From assembly GCA_900068845.1 (NCBI GenBank), contig CEFQ01000008.1, positions 124,001 to 188,000 of the forward strand: 64,000 bases of DNA. The letters are read 5' to 3'. How positions within the stretch are numbered: the stretch's first letter is position 1; the number at the start of each line of letters is the position of its first letter. Under the pieces are notes generated by a model. The model did not search any database, was not told the origin of the DNA, and saw only the letters and a list, made by a program, of their open reading frames with translations. Made by a program: the position numbers and the translations under genes. This document shows positions 52,196 through 61,003 of this stretch, in pieces. The stretch comes from Enterobacter ludwigii. GTDB taxonomy: Bacteria > Pseudomonadota > Gammaproteobacteria > Enterobacterales > Enterobacteriaceae.

Positions 52196-53494
52196 ATGAT
52201 CACCGATCACAATTTTTGGCTCACCGCGCTGGTGGTGGGGATCACCATTGTGCTTTGGGCCAGCGCGCGCTTGCCGGAATACGTTACCGCGCTGCTGTTC
52301 TTCGCGGCCGCCATGCTATTACAACTGGCACCGGCCGGCAGCGTGTTCAGCGGTTTTGCCTCGTCTGCGTTTTGGCTGGTGCTGAGTGGATTTGTGCTGG
52401 GCGCGGCGATCCGCAAAGTCGGCCTGGCACAGCGTTGGGCCAACTGTTTGGTGGTGCCGTTAAGCCAAAGCTGGCCGCGCATGGTGGCGGGAACCGTGCT
52501 GCTCACCTATTTGCTGGCGTTTGTCATGCCCTCCAATATGGGGCGCATCGCGCTGCTGATGCCGGTGGTGCTGGCGATGGGGGAACGGGCGGGGATCAAC
52601 GCGGGCAGCCGCGGCAGCATTGGCCTGGCGCTGGCGGTGGGTTTTGGCACCTTTCAGCTCTCCGCCAGCATTTTACCCGCCAACGTGCCAAATCTGGTTT
52701 TGAGCGGTGCGGCGGAGAGCGCCTATCAGCTGCATCTGCAATGGTTGCCGTGGTGGTTACTGCATATGCCGGTGGTGGGAATAGGTAAAGGCGTGCTGCT
52801 CATCGCTTGCCTGCTATGGTTGTTTCGTGCCCAACCGACGCCGATTCTTCAGCGCGATACCTTGCCAGCCCTCAGCCGCAGCGAATGGCGCTTAATTGGC
52901 CTGTTGGCGATCACCTTGCTGCTGTGGATGACCGACAGCGTGCACGGCCTGCCCGCCGCGTGGGTTGGGCTGGCCGCGGCCTGCGTCTGTTTGCTACCGC
53001 GCATCGGTTTCATCTCCGGCGAGGATTTTGCCAGCGGGGTAAATTTCCGCACCTGCATCTACATCGCTGGGATATTGGGTGTTGCCACCTTAGTGGTCGA
53101 TTCTGGCCTGGGACGCGCCATCGCCAACGCGCTGCTCAGCGTGCTGCCGCTACACGATCATCCCTCATTCACTAATTTTGCGGTGTTGAATGGGCTGGTT
53201 TCGCTGATGAACTTCGTGCTTACCGCCAACGGCGTGCCGGCGCTGGTCACGCCAATGGCGCAAGAGCTGGCGCAGGCTTCCGGTTTTCCGCTGCTTAGCG
53301 TCATTATGTTGCAGGTGTTTGCTTACGCCACGCCGCTGCTGCCGTATCAGGCGTCGCCGGTGGTGGTGGCGATGGGGCTCGGCAATGTCCCGGCGAGAGC
53401 CGGTTTGCAGCTCTGTGCAATGATCTACCTGTTCAGCGTGCTGCTGCTGTTGCCGCTGGATTATCTGTGGTTCCGACTGCTAGGCTATGCCTGA
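52196..53494 (+). CDS. DASS (SLC13) family anion symporter
   Basis: 432 residues from ATG 52196, preceded by AAAGGGAG; the frame back to 52163 runs into the repeat. About 11 hydrophobic segments. VLWASARLPEYVTALLFFAAAMLLQLAPAG near the N-terminus and a VMPSNMGRIALLMPVVLA block near residue 110 are typical of the divalent anion:sodium symporters. The usual second SNT motif is replaced by a LTANGVPALVTPMAQELA segment. Likely substrate a di- or tricarboxylate. The following AraC gene, 21 bp on, probably regulates it. Confidence 0.85.
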   Translation: MITDHNFWLTALVVGITIVLWASARLPEYVTALLFFAAAMLLQLAPAGSVFSGFASSAFWLVLSGFVLGAAIRKVGLAQRWANCLVVPLSQSWPRMVAGTVLLTYLLAFVMPSNMGRIALLMPVVLAMGERAGINAGSRGSIGLALAVGFGTFQLSASILPANVPNLVLSGAAESAYQLHLQWLPWWLLHMPVVGIGKGVLLIACLLWLFRAQPTPILQRDTLPALSRSEWRLIGLLAITLLLWMTDSVHGLPAAWVGLAAACVCLLPRIGFISGEDFASGVNFRTCIYIAGILGVATLVVDSGLGRAIANALLSVLPLHDHPSFTNFAVLNGLVSLMNFVLTANGVPALVTPMAQELAQASGFPLLSVIMLQVFAYATPLLPYQASPVVVAMGLGNVPARAGLQLCAMIYLFSVLLLLPLDYLWFRLLGYA

Positions 53495-53515
53495 TACCTT
53501 TGTTTGAGAGTGCGT

Positions 53516-54373
53516 ATGCCCGCTAATAACGATTGGGTTGATTTTCGTCGTGATGATGAGACCGGAATAGAAAGCGTCAACGCGCATTTTCGCGGCCACG
53601 CTTACGACCCGCACGATCACGACGAACTCTTGGTGGGCGTGACCCAGCAAGGATTACAACGTTTCAACTGCCATCGTTCGCTGCACACCAGCTCGCCGGG
53701 CCGGGCGATCCTGATTGAACCTGGCGCGGTTCACGATGGACATGCGCCGGACGCTGACGGTTTCACCTATGTGATGCTCTATCTGCCGCAGCGTTGGGTT
53801 GCAGAGATGATGCAGCGTCGCGGTTTGGGTGATGTGTCGAATATTGAAGGCGCTTTCCGCCATACGCTCACCGACGATGCGCTGCTGGCCAGCGCCATTC
53901 AGCAAGCCTGGTTTGCCATGCATCAGGGCGAAGGACGACTGGCACGCGATCAGAGCCTCGATCATTTGCTCACCCTGTTGTCGAGACATCTGGAGACTAA
54001 ACCCAGCCTGCAGCACAGCGAAGCAATGCGTCAGATGCAGCTGCTGCGCGATTATCTGCACGATTTTATGGCGCAGGATATTGGATTAGATGAACTTTCG
54101 CGTCTTTCCGGCATCGACCGTTTTCGCCTGACGCGGCAGTTCAAACAGGCATTCGGCCAATCGCCGCATGCTTACCTGGTACGTTTGCGCTTACGCAGCG
54201 CGCGCACTTTGCTGGCGCAAGGTATTGAGCCGGTGCAGGTGGCGGCGCAGGTAGGATTTGCCGATCAAAGCCATTTGGGCCGCTGGTTTCAGCGCGCCTA
54301 TCGCATGACGCCCGCGTCTTATCAACGTCAGTGCACAAACGTTCTATACGCTTCCCCGCCTGCTCTTAGATGA
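53516..54373 (+). CDS. AraC-family transcriptional regulator
   Basis: 285 residues. N-terminal cupin-like arm (HAYDPHDHDELLVGVTQQGLQRF, PGRAILIEPGAVHDGHAPD) and two C-terminal HTHs (IGLDELSRLSGIDRFRLTRQFKQAFGQSPHAYLVRLRLRSARTLLAQG, then VQVAAQVGFADQSHLGRWFQRAYRMTPASYQ-type). The pattern is the AraC_binding plus HTH_18 class. In an apparent operon with the DASS transporter and the DUF2000 gene, so perhaps an autoregulated transport unit. Confidence 0.9.
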   Translation: MPANNDWVDFRRDDETGIESVNAHFRGHAYDPHDHDELLVGVTQQGLQRFNCHRSLHTSSPGRAILIEPGAVHDGHAPDADGFTYVMLYLPQRWVAEMMQRRGLGDVSNIEGAFRHTLTDDALLASAIQQAWFAMHQGEGRLARDQSLDHLLTLLSRHLETKPSLQHSEAMRQMQLLRDYLHDFMAQDIGLDELSRLSGIDRFRLTRQFKQAFGQSPHAYLVRLRLRSARTLLAQGIEPVQVAAQVGFADQSHLGRWFQRAYRMTPASYQRQCTNVLYASPPALR

Positions 54374-54407
54374 TGAGGTTTTCGTTGTCATTGGAGAGTT
54401 GTTACAG

Positions 54408-54815
54408 ATGTTTGATACCAAAATCGCCCTGATCGTACGTGATGATTTAGCCACCTGGCAGCGCCTGAATGTGGTGGCCTTCCTCGCCACCGGCGTGGCT
54501 TCTGCCGCGCCCGAGATGATGGGCGAACCCTATGTCGATGCCAACGCGCGTCAGTACGGCAACATGGCGGGCCAGCCAATGCTGGTGTTTGCCGGTGACT
54601 TAGCCGGCTTGCAGCGAGCGCATCGTCAGGGACTGGAACGCGAGTTAACCATCATCCCATACGTTGAGGCGATGTTTTCTACCGGTCACGACGCGGCGAA
54701 CCGAGAAGTGTTTATGGCGGAGGATGCCGATAATTTGAATCTGGTCGGCATCGCGCTGCGCGGCCCGAAGAAAGCGGTGGATAAGGCGATCAAGGGATTG
54801 GCGTTGCACGGTTAA
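54408..54815 (+). CDS. DUF2000 family protein
   Basis: 135 residues from ATG 54408 with GGAGAG 9 bp upstream. FDTKIALIVRDDLATWQRLNVVAFLATGVA and the closing LVGIALRGPKKAVDKAIKGLALHG are diagnostic of DUF2000 (a peptidyl-tRNA-hydrolase-II-like fold). Function unknown. Often found beside AraC regulators in Gram-negatives, as here. A family B repeat starts 2 bp after the stop. Confidence 0.82.
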   Translation: MFDTKIALIVRDDLATWQRLNVVAFLATGVASAAPEMMGEPYVDANARQYGNMAGQPMLVFAGDLAGLQRAHRQGLERELTIIPYVEAMFSTGHDAANREVFMAEDADNLNLVGIALRGPKKAVDKAIKGLALHG

Positions 54816-54816
54816 C

Positions 54817-54889
54817 GTTAGGGTCGCCATGAATGGCGCTCCTACGTTTATCGCGCTGAGTTTTCGTAGGGTGCGCATTTATGCGCACC
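54817..54889. repeat. Family B palindromic repeat pair overlapping amidase stop
   Basis: GTTAGGGTCGCCATGAATGG...CCTACG and, after a spacer, CGTAGGGTGCGCATTTATGC..GCACCT. The second palindrome encodes the last codons and the TAA stop of the amidase on the minus strand. Confidence 0.8.
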
Positions 54890-56207
54890 TGATTTTATCC
54901 GCCGCGCTCAGCAATAAATCCTCCCGCCCGCGCAATGCCAGTAGCTCCAGCCCAATCGGCAAACCTTCGGCGCTGAATCCCGCCGGAATGCTGATCGCCG
55001 GTGCGCCGGTCACCGCAGAAACCAGCGCATTGCTGCCTTGCTGCATGTCGCCATGCTTAACCGGCGCGTGACGTACCACAGGATAGGCCAGCACAGTGAT
55101 CTGCTGCTGATTGAAGAAGGTTTCCAGTTGCTGATAAAGATCGCGCTGTCGCTGCTGCACCACACGATACGCATCGCTGTCGGTTCCCGCATGCTGCGCA
55201 CGCGAGGTGAACACCGTTTCCAGTTGTGGATGATAGCGCTTTGAAGCCACCACCTCCGCCAGCGTGCGGCATTCGGCCTGGGGTTTGTCGGCCAGATACG
55301 TTGCCAGCGCTTCGGCAAACTCATAACCGATGATATTGGCGTCAGTTGCCCACGTTTCTAACTGCGGAAAACTCACATCTCGCGGCGCGAAATCCGCCAG
55401 CGCTGCGCGCACCGCCTGATTAATCTCGTCTTCATCGGTAGCAAAACCTTCCTGCCAGATGCCGATGCGCAGCGGCTCATCGCTCACAGCAAACTGTTGT
55501 CCACTCAAAATTTCAGAGACTAACCGTAAATCCGCCGCCGACCGCACCAGCGGGCCGGGAATATCCTGAGTTGGCGACAGCGGCACAACGCCATCGGTAC
55601 TGATTGCCCCGCGCGTCATGCGCAAGCCAAACAGACGATTAAACGCCGCCGGAATACGCACTGAACCGGCGGTATCGCTGCCAATCGCCAGCGGTACATA
55701 ACCCGCCGCCACCGCCACGGCGGAGCCGCTACTTGATCCGCCCGGTGATCGGCCCTCAACCCACGCATTGTGGGTAAAACCGCTCAACGATGACGCGCCG
55801 GTGATGCCTGCGGCCAGCTCATGCATCGCGGTTTTACCGATTAAAATCGCACCTTCATTGCGTAGCTGCGTGACCAGTGGTGCATCTTGTTGGGCAATCA
55901 CTTCCCGCAGCAGCACCGAACCGGCGCTGGTTGGCCAGCCTTTGACTTCGGTATTGTCTTTTATTAGCACCGGAATGCCTTCCAGTCGTCCCGCCACTTC
56001 GCCGCGCTGGCGACGCAGGTCACTGGCGTCCGCCGCCGCCAGGGCTTCGTCGGCAAACAGCCAGGTAATGGCGTTATAGCGAGGTTGATCGACCTCGGCA
56101 ATGCGCTGCAGCGCGAAGGCGGCTAACTGGCGCGCGCTCACCGCCTGCTGGGTTAGCGCCTGCTGTAAATCAGTAATCGAAGCGGTGAGATAATCATGAT
56201 ATTGCAT
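54879..56207 (-). CDS. Amidase signature family enzyme
   Basis: 442 residues from ATG 56207 (GGAGG 9 bp upstream; the frame to 56309 is not supported). Catalytic Lys in IPVLIKDNTEVKGWPTSAGS near residue 84, the Gly/Ser-rich EGRSPGGSSSGSAVAVAAGYVPLAIGSDTAGSVRIPAA block with cis-Ser and nucleophile Ser near residue 160-185. These are the Ser-cisSer-Lys triad of the amidase signature family. Substrate unknown. Transcribed 4 bp after the MBL-fold gene, as an operon. The last four codons (I-R-C-A) come from a repeat. Confidence 0.9.
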   Translation of the reverse strand: MQYHDYLTASITDLQQALTQQAVSARQLAAFALQRIAEVDQPRYNAITWLFADEALAAADASDLRRQRGEVAGRLEGIPVLIKDNTEVKGWPTSAGSVLLREVIAQQDAPLVTQLRNEGAILIGKTAMHELAAGITGASSLSGFTHNAWVEGRSPGGSSSGSAVAVAAGYVPLAIGSDTAGSVRIPAAFNRLFGLRMTRGAISTDGVVPLSPTQDIPGPLVRSAADLRLVSEILSGQQFAVSDEPLRIGIWQEGFATDEDEINQAVRAALADFAPRDVSFPQLETWATDANIIGYEFAEALATYLADKPQAECRTLAEVVASKRYHPQLETVFTSRAQHAGTDSDAYRVVQQRQRDLYQQLETFFNQQQITVLAYPVVRHAPVKHGDMQQGSNALVSAVTGAPAISIPAGFSAEGLPIGLELLALRGREDLLLSAADKIRCA

Positions 56208-56211
56208 TAGG

Positions 56212-57033
56212 TTAAACCTCCAGCGGAATCCATTGCCCGTCGCGCGAGACGCGTCCACACGAGCTGCCAGTAAAGTGGGTGCTGAACCAGATTGCCTGAT
56301 GTTGTACACACCAGTCCATCACACGTTGACGTGACGCGACGGCAAGGACTTTATCTTCGCAAAACAGTGAGTTCCAGTGCGGATAGCGAAATTGAATCGG
56401 ATTATGCATCACGTCACCGGCAAAGATGGCCGATTCACCGGCACTTTCCAGCACGATCGAAGCATGATCGTGGCTGTGGCCCGGCGAGGAGCGATAGCGC
56501 AGTACGCCAGCAAACAGAGGAGAATCCTGCACGTTGATGGCCTCAAGCTGGCCACGCTCAATCAGCGGCAGAATGCTGTCACGATAGAGCTCCTGCGCCG
56601 CCGGATTATTCTGGCAGTGCGCCAGTTCCCGCGCCGAGCAGATATAGCGCGCATGGGGAAACATCGGCTGCCATTCACCGTCGCGCTGATGCGTGTTCCA
56701 GCCGACGTGATCGGTATGAATGTGCGTCATCAGTACCAGCGTCACTTCGGCCGGATCAACGCCTGCCCGCGCCAGATTTTCGGCATAGGGCGAATTCAGC
56801 TGATGAAACAGCGGCTTATTATCGCGGTTGCGGCCGTTACCGGTGGCAGTATCGATAATGATGTTGTGTTCGTCGCTGCGCACCACCCAGCTATGAATCG
56901 ACATCTCTGCGGGCTGCTGAGCCATTTCATCACTCATTTCCGCGCGATGCGGCGTAAACAGTACGCCCATCGGGAAGGCGGCAGTTTGCTCGCTCACTTT
57001 GGTTATCAGGCAATCGCCGACACGAATCGTCAT
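56212..57033 (-). CDS. Metallo-beta-lactamase-fold hydrolase
   Basis: 273 residues. HxHxDH motif in MTHIHTDHVGWNT near residue 107, third ligand His in SSPGHSHDHASIV near 187, bridging Asp in SAIFAGDVMHNPIQF near 208 and late His in WFSTHFTGSS near 257, so a complete dinuclear zinc site. FPHARYICSARELAH precedes. This is the lactonase/AttM-like layout in the MBL superfamily. Paired with an amidase and a divergent LysR; a lactone or ester substrate is plausible. Confidence 0.88.
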   Translation of the reverse strand: MTIRVGDCLITKVSEQTAAFPMGVLFTPHRAEMSDEMAQQPAEMSIHSWVVRSDEHNIIIDTATGNGRNRDNKPLFHQLNSPYAENLARAGVDPAEVTLVLMTHIHTDHVGWNTHQRDGEWQPMFPHARYICSARELAHCQNNPAAQELYRDSILPLIERGQLEAINVQDSPLFAGVLRYRSSPGHSHDHASIVLESAGESAIFAGDVMHNPIQFRYPHWNSLFCEDKVLAVASRQRVMDWCVQHQAIWFSTHFTGSSCGRVSRDGQWIPLEV

Positions 57034-57114
57034 AGGATGCTCCTTATTGCTTAATTGCAGCGAAGAAGCCTTACTATACTGGCGCCATGATCATTGTTTA
57101 AATCGATTAAAATC

Positions 57115-58053
57115 ATGCAAAGCATCAATGAAAATGATTTCTCCCGTATCGACCTTAATCTGCTGGTGGTGTTGCTGGTGATGTATGAAGTGCGCAGCGT
57201 CACCCAGGCGGCGAATCGTCTCTACCTCGGCCAACCGGCGGTAAGCGCGGCGTTAAAACGGCTGCGTGAGATGTTCGACGATCCGCTGTTTGTCCGCGCT
57301 TCAAACGGCATGACGCCTACGCCGCGTGCCGAACAGCTGGTGCAACAGTTCGCGCCGCTGATGCAGGATCTGCACCGCGTGATCTTCACCCAGCAACCCT
57401 TTAACGCTGCGCAGGATAGCTACAGTTTTCGCCTCGGCATGAGCGACTGGCTGGAACATTGGTTGATGCCGGATTTATTGGCGGAACTCGCTCGCGTGGC
57501 GCCAAAGATTGATGTGAAAGTGGTAGCGGCCGATCCCTGGCAGGCGATTCCGTTGATGGAGCAGCAGCAGGCGGACGTGGTGATCACCGTCGGCAATGAA
57601 ACCAGTCGCGATCTCACGCGGGAGAAAATCCTGCGTGCCGGTTTCAGCACGGTGTGGCACCGCCAGCAAATCGCGCTCGATGCGCCGCTGACGTTGGCGC
57701 AGTTTATCCGTTATGAGCACGCGCTGGTGTCGTATCGCGGCGTGAGCGAAAGCGCGCTGGATCGTCACTTACAGCAGCAGGGTTTGACGCGACACGTGCG
57801 CTATGTCACGCCAAATTTTTCCTCGTTACCGCTGCTGTTGCAACGTCTGCCGTTGTTTGCCACGGTGCCGCAAGGTTTGGTGGAATCCTGGCGTGAGCTG
57901 TATGACCTGAGCGCTGCGCCGGTGCCGGTCAGCATGCCGGATTATGAGGTTTCGCTGCTGTGGCATAACGCGCGCAGCGAAGATGCCGCCAACCGCTGGC
58001 TGCGGGACACGCTGCGCAGGTTGATGCAGCGTAAAACACCGCACCAACCGTAG
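57115..58053 (+). CDS. LysR-family regulator (divergent to MBL/amidase operon)
   Basis: 312 residues from ATG 57115 (57094 TTG possible). DFSRIDLNLLVVLLVMYEVRSVTQAANRLYLGQPAVSAALKRLREMFDDPLFVRASNGMTPTPRAEQLV-type HTH, the NodD/SyrM-like subgroup with RaDNG-type MTPT. Divergent from the MBL and amidase genes, with an A+T-rich near-palindrome TTTAAATCGATTAAA at 57097. The TAG stop is the TAG of the repeat that starts at 58049. Confidence 0.9.
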   Translation: MQSINENDFSRIDLNLLVVLLVMYEVRSVTQAANRLYLGQPAVSAALKRLREMFDDPLFVRASNGMTPTPRAEQLVQQFAPLMQDLHRVIFTQQPFNAAQDSYSFRLGMSDWLEHWLMPDLLAELARVAPKIDVKVVAADPWQAIPLMEQQQADVVITVGNETSRDLTREKILRAGFSTVWHRQQIALDAPLTLAQFIRYEHALVSYRGVSESALDRHLQQQGLTRHVRYVTPNFSSLPLLLQRLPLFATVPQGLVESWRELYDLSAAPVPVSMPDYEVSLLWHNARSEDAANRWLRDTLRRLMQRKTPHQP

Positions 58054-58107
58054 CGGCGCAATTTATTGCGCGCCTTTTTAAAATAGCGCGATAAATCGCG
58101 CCGCTAC
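58049..58107. repeat. Family A palindromic repeat supplying LysR stop codon
   Basis: CGTAGCGGCGCAATTTATTG and GCGATAAATCGCGCCGCTAC arms, 59 bp overall. The CCG-TAG at its left edge provides the last codon and stop of the LysR gene. Confidence 0.8.
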
Positions 58108-58134
58108 AAATAGCTGCATTGATGTGATGCGTAA

Positions 58135-58827
58135 TCACCACGGCACCACGCGCCCTAAATAATCCAGATAATGAAGCCCGCGCCGCCCGGTGTAACGTTC
58201 CATGGTATTCAGCAGATTGGGAATGCTCTCCTCAATCGTCAGGCGCGCTTCCGGTCCACCCATATCGGTGCGCACCCAGCCTGGCGCCATCAGCAGCAGC
58301 GTGCGATCGTCGGCGCTACGCGCGGCGAAGCTGCGCATAAACATATTCAGTGCCGCTTTGCTGCCGCGATACACTTCGTAATGGCCATTAGTATTGTTGG
58401 TTAAACTGCCCTGGCCGGATGACATCACCGCAAGGGTGCCGCTGGCGGTGACACGATCTTTAAACGTCTCGAGCACCCGCAGCGGGCTCAGCGCGTTAGT
58501 CACCATCACGCGGGTAAACTCTTCGTTAGAAACATCGGCGATGGTTTCGCGATCATCATTTTTCACACCGGCATTGACGAACAGCATATCGAATTGCCGA
58601 TCCGCCAGCCGCGCATGCAGCGCCTTCAGCTGGTCAGGTTCAGTGATATCCACGCTCTCTACTGTCAGCTGTTGGGGAAAGCGGCGCGCCAACGGTTGCA
58701 GGTTAGCGGTCGAGTTTTCGCGTCCGGTGGCGACCACCTGATAACCGCGCTGCAGCATGGTTTCCGCCAGTGCTAATCCCAGGCCGCGCGACGCGCCAAT
58801 CAGTAATACTCGCGTTGATTTGATCAT
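58135..58827 (-). CDS. Short-chain dehydrogenase/reductase
   Basis: 230 residues from ATG 58827 (GAGGAGAG upstream); the frame running on to 59145 is non-coding in character and overlaps the LysR gene. Cofactor motif LIGASRGLGLALAE, TGRENSTANL, DMLFVNAGVKN, catalytic Ser in VMSSGQGS and the YRGSKAALN Tyr/Lys motif near residue 154. The NNAG Asn-Ala-Gly is present as VNAG. Target substrate unknown; divergent LysR at 58962 probably controls it. Confidence 0.88.
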   Translation of the reverse strand: MIKSTRVLLIGASRGLGLALAETMLQRGYQVVATGRENSTANLQPLARRFPQQLTVESVDITEPDQLKALHARLADRQFDMLFVNAGVKNDDRETIADVSNEEFTRVMVTNALSPLRVLETFKDRVTASGTLAVMSSGQGSLTNNTNGHYEVYRGSKAALNMFMRSFAARSADDRTLLLMAPGWVRTDMGGPEARLTIEESIPNLLNTMERYTGRRGLHYLDYLGRVVPW

Positions 58828-58961
58828 TGTTCTCTCCTCGGTGTTAATACGATGAAAACAGTGTAGCGCCGGGTGACAGCAGGCGGAACGCGCAGCATCT
58901 GCATTGATAACCTGCAGCAAACGCCTTGTCTCATGACGTCGAATCAGCGAGGATAAACCGC

Positions 58962-59867
58962 ATGAATGATGCCGATCTGAACCTGTTAATTGCCCTGGAT
59001 GCGCTGCTGATTGAAGGCAGCGTGATTGGCGCTGCGCGTCGTCTGGGCCTGAGTGAATCCGCGATGAGTCGCACGCTCGGACGCTTACGCGCCGCCACCG
59101 GTGATGCGCTATTAGTGCGTGCCGGACGCCAGATGGTGCTGACACCTTATGCCGATGCGATTCGTGAGCGCACCCATAATACGGTGCGCGAGGCGCGTGC
59201 GGTGTTAAGCCCGACTGCGCAATCGCTGGATCTGCACCAGTTAGAGCGTTGCTTCACCTTGCGCACCAATGAGGGATTCGTCGAAGCCTTTGGCAGCGCG
59301 TTGATCGCTGCCGTAGCTGAGCAAGCGCCGCATGCCTGGCTCAATTTTATGCCGAAGCCGGAGAAAAGCGCGCGCGAATTACGCGAAGGCTATATCGATC
59401 TGGAGATTGGTGTGCTGGGCAATATGGGACCGGAAATTCGCTTACAGGCGCTGTTTCGCGATGGCTTTGTCGGCGTGGTGCGCGCCGGACATCCGCTAAC
59501 TCACCAGCTGGATATCGCACAATTCGCGGCCTTTGGTCATATCGTGGCGTCACGTCGCGGTGAACTGGGTGGGCCGATTCATGATGCGCTGGTGCAGGCG
59601 GGATTGACCCGCAAGATCGCCGCGGTGGTGCCAGCATTTTCAACCGCCGTAGCGCTGGCACAGGATTCGGATTTCGTCGCGTTAGTGCCGCGTTCGCTGT
59701 ATCTGCATCATCCGCTGATTAAAAACAGCCAGACGCTAGCGATGTTTGAACTGCCGTTCGCCACGCCAGACATGACAGTGTCACAACTGTGGCATCCCAG
59801 ATGGGACAATGACGCCGCGCATCGTTGGCTGCGCGGCGTGGTGCGTGATGTGTGTGGTGGGGTTTAA
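58962..59867 (+). CDS. LysR-family regulator (divergent to SDR)
   Basis: 301 residues from ATG 58962 with GAGGATAA upstream. DLNLLIALDALLIEGSVIGAARRLGLSESAMSRTLGRLRAATGDALLVRAGRQMVLTPYADAI HTH order marks a NodD/LeuO-like LysR. Effector domain from ~residue 90. The 134-bp region shared with the SDR gene is the likely site of action. A family A repeat follows. Confidence 0.9.
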   Translation: MNDADLNLLIALDALLIEGSVIGAARRLGLSESAMSRTLGRLRAATGDALLVRAGRQMVLTPYADAIRERTHNTVREARAVLSPTAQSLDLHQLERCFTLRTNEGFVEAFGSALIAAVAEQAPHAWLNFMPKPEKSARELREGYIDLEIGVLGNMGPEIRLQALFRDGFVGVVRAGHPLTHQLDIAQFAAFGHIVASRRGELGGPIHDALVQAGLTRKIAAVVPAFSTAVALAQDSDFVALVPRSLYLHHPLIKNSQTLAMFELPFATPDMTVSQLWHPRWDNDAAHRWLRGVVRDVCGGV

Positions 59868-59891
59868 ATCGGTAATACAGATCGCGCGCAC

Positions 59892-59933
59892 CGTAGCGGC
59901 GCAATTCATTGCGCGATAAATCGCGCCGCTACG
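59892..59933. repeat. Family A palindromic repeat (compact copy)
   Basis: CGTAGCGGCGCAATTCATTG joined to GCGATAAATCGCGCCGCTAC in 42 bp, almost identical to the copy at 20296. It lies between two convergent genes. Confidence 0.8.
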
Positions 59934-59952
59934 GAATGTGCGATACGAGAAT

Positions 59953-60993
59953 TTACGCCGTTAACAAACGCGCATTCGCCACATCCCAGTTCAGCGAAAC
60001 CGTATCGCCAATCGCCCCCACCGACGCCTGGCTGCTGCGCACAATAAAACGTTCACCCTTATCCAGCGTCACCACCAGGCGCGTTTCCGAACCGGCATAA
60101 ATGCGTTCGCTGATTTTACCGTGCACCAACGCATCGTCGGCTGCGCATAAACGAACGTGCTCAGGACGGATAACTAACGCACCTAGCCCCGCTAACGCGC
60201 TGGCTGCCGGCAGGGCAAAAAGGCCTTGCGGATTGACCAGCGTACCGTTGCGGACTTCCCCGCGCAGAATATTAGAGAGGCCAATAAATTCGGCAACAAA
60301 GGTCGATTGTGGCTGCTGGTAAATGTTTTCGGGTGTATCAATCTGCGCGATTTTGCCCTCGTTCATCAGGCAGATACGATCGGAGAGCGCCAGCGCCTCT
60401 TCCTGGTCGTGCGTCACGAAGATAATGGTTGCGCCGGATTCGCGGTGAATGCGTTTGATCTCCATCTGCATGCTTTCGCGCAGCTTACGATCCAGCGCAC
60501 CCAGCGGTTCATCCATCAGAATCACGCTCGGCTGATACACCAGACAGCGCGCCAGCGCCACGCGCTGCTGCTGTCCACCTGACAAGGCGCGCGGAAAGCG
60601 TTTTGCCGCGTGCCCTAGTTCCACCATTTCCAGCGCCTCTTTAACTTTCCGTGCAATCTCGGCGGCGGGCAGGCGACGCATGCGCAGCGGGAAACCGACG
60701 TTCTCTTCCAGCGTCAGGTGCGGGAACAACGCATAGTTCTGAAACACCACGCCGATATCACGTTGATGTACCGGCGTATGCGTCTCGTCGCGGCCATCGA
60801 TCAGCAGGCGGCCAGCCGTGGGATCGGTAAGGCCGCTGATGATCTGGAGCAGGGTGGTTTTACCTGAGCCGGAAGGCCCGAGCAGCGTTAACAGTTCCCC
60901 GCTATTAACCGCTAAATCCAGGTTTTGCAGCACCGTGGTTTGGCCATAGGTTTTGCCAATCTGCTCAGCCTGCAATTTAATTGTTGATGACAT
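59953..60993 (-). CDS. ABC transporter ATPase, PotA type
   Basis: 346 residues from ATG 60993 (AAGGA upstream). Walker A LGPSGSGKTTLLQIISG near residue 40, signature LSGGQQQRVALARCL, Walker B VILMDEPLGALD and switch His in IFVTHDQEEAL. The C-terminal TOBE domain (about 240-346) is present. It is the ATPase of the polyamine/putrescine-type importers. Last gene of a minus-strand operon after the fused permease. Confidence 0.92.
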   Translation of the reverse strand: MSSTIKLQAEQIGKTYGQTTVLQNLDLAVNSGELLTLLGPSGSGKTTLLQIISGLTDPTAGRLLIDGRDETHTPVHQRDIGVVFQNYALFPHLTLEENVGFPLRMRRLPAAEIARKVKEALEMVELGHAAKRFPRALSGGQQQRVALARCLVYQPSVILMDEPLGALDRKLRESMQMEIKRIHRESGATIIFVTHDQEEALALSDRICLMNEGKIAQIDTPENIYQQPQSTFVAEFIGLSNILRGEVRNGTLVNPQGLFALPAASALAGLGALVIRPEHVRLCAADDALVHGKISERIYAGSETRLVVTLDKGERFIVRSSQASVGAIGDTVSLNWDVANARLLTA

Positions 60994-61003
60994 GGTTTTT
61001 TCC

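Noticed and set aside
58828..59145. Extended N-terminus of the SDR frame
   Set aside because: Overlaps the LysR gene and its promoter; the Rossmann motif and a strong RBS fix the start at 58827.
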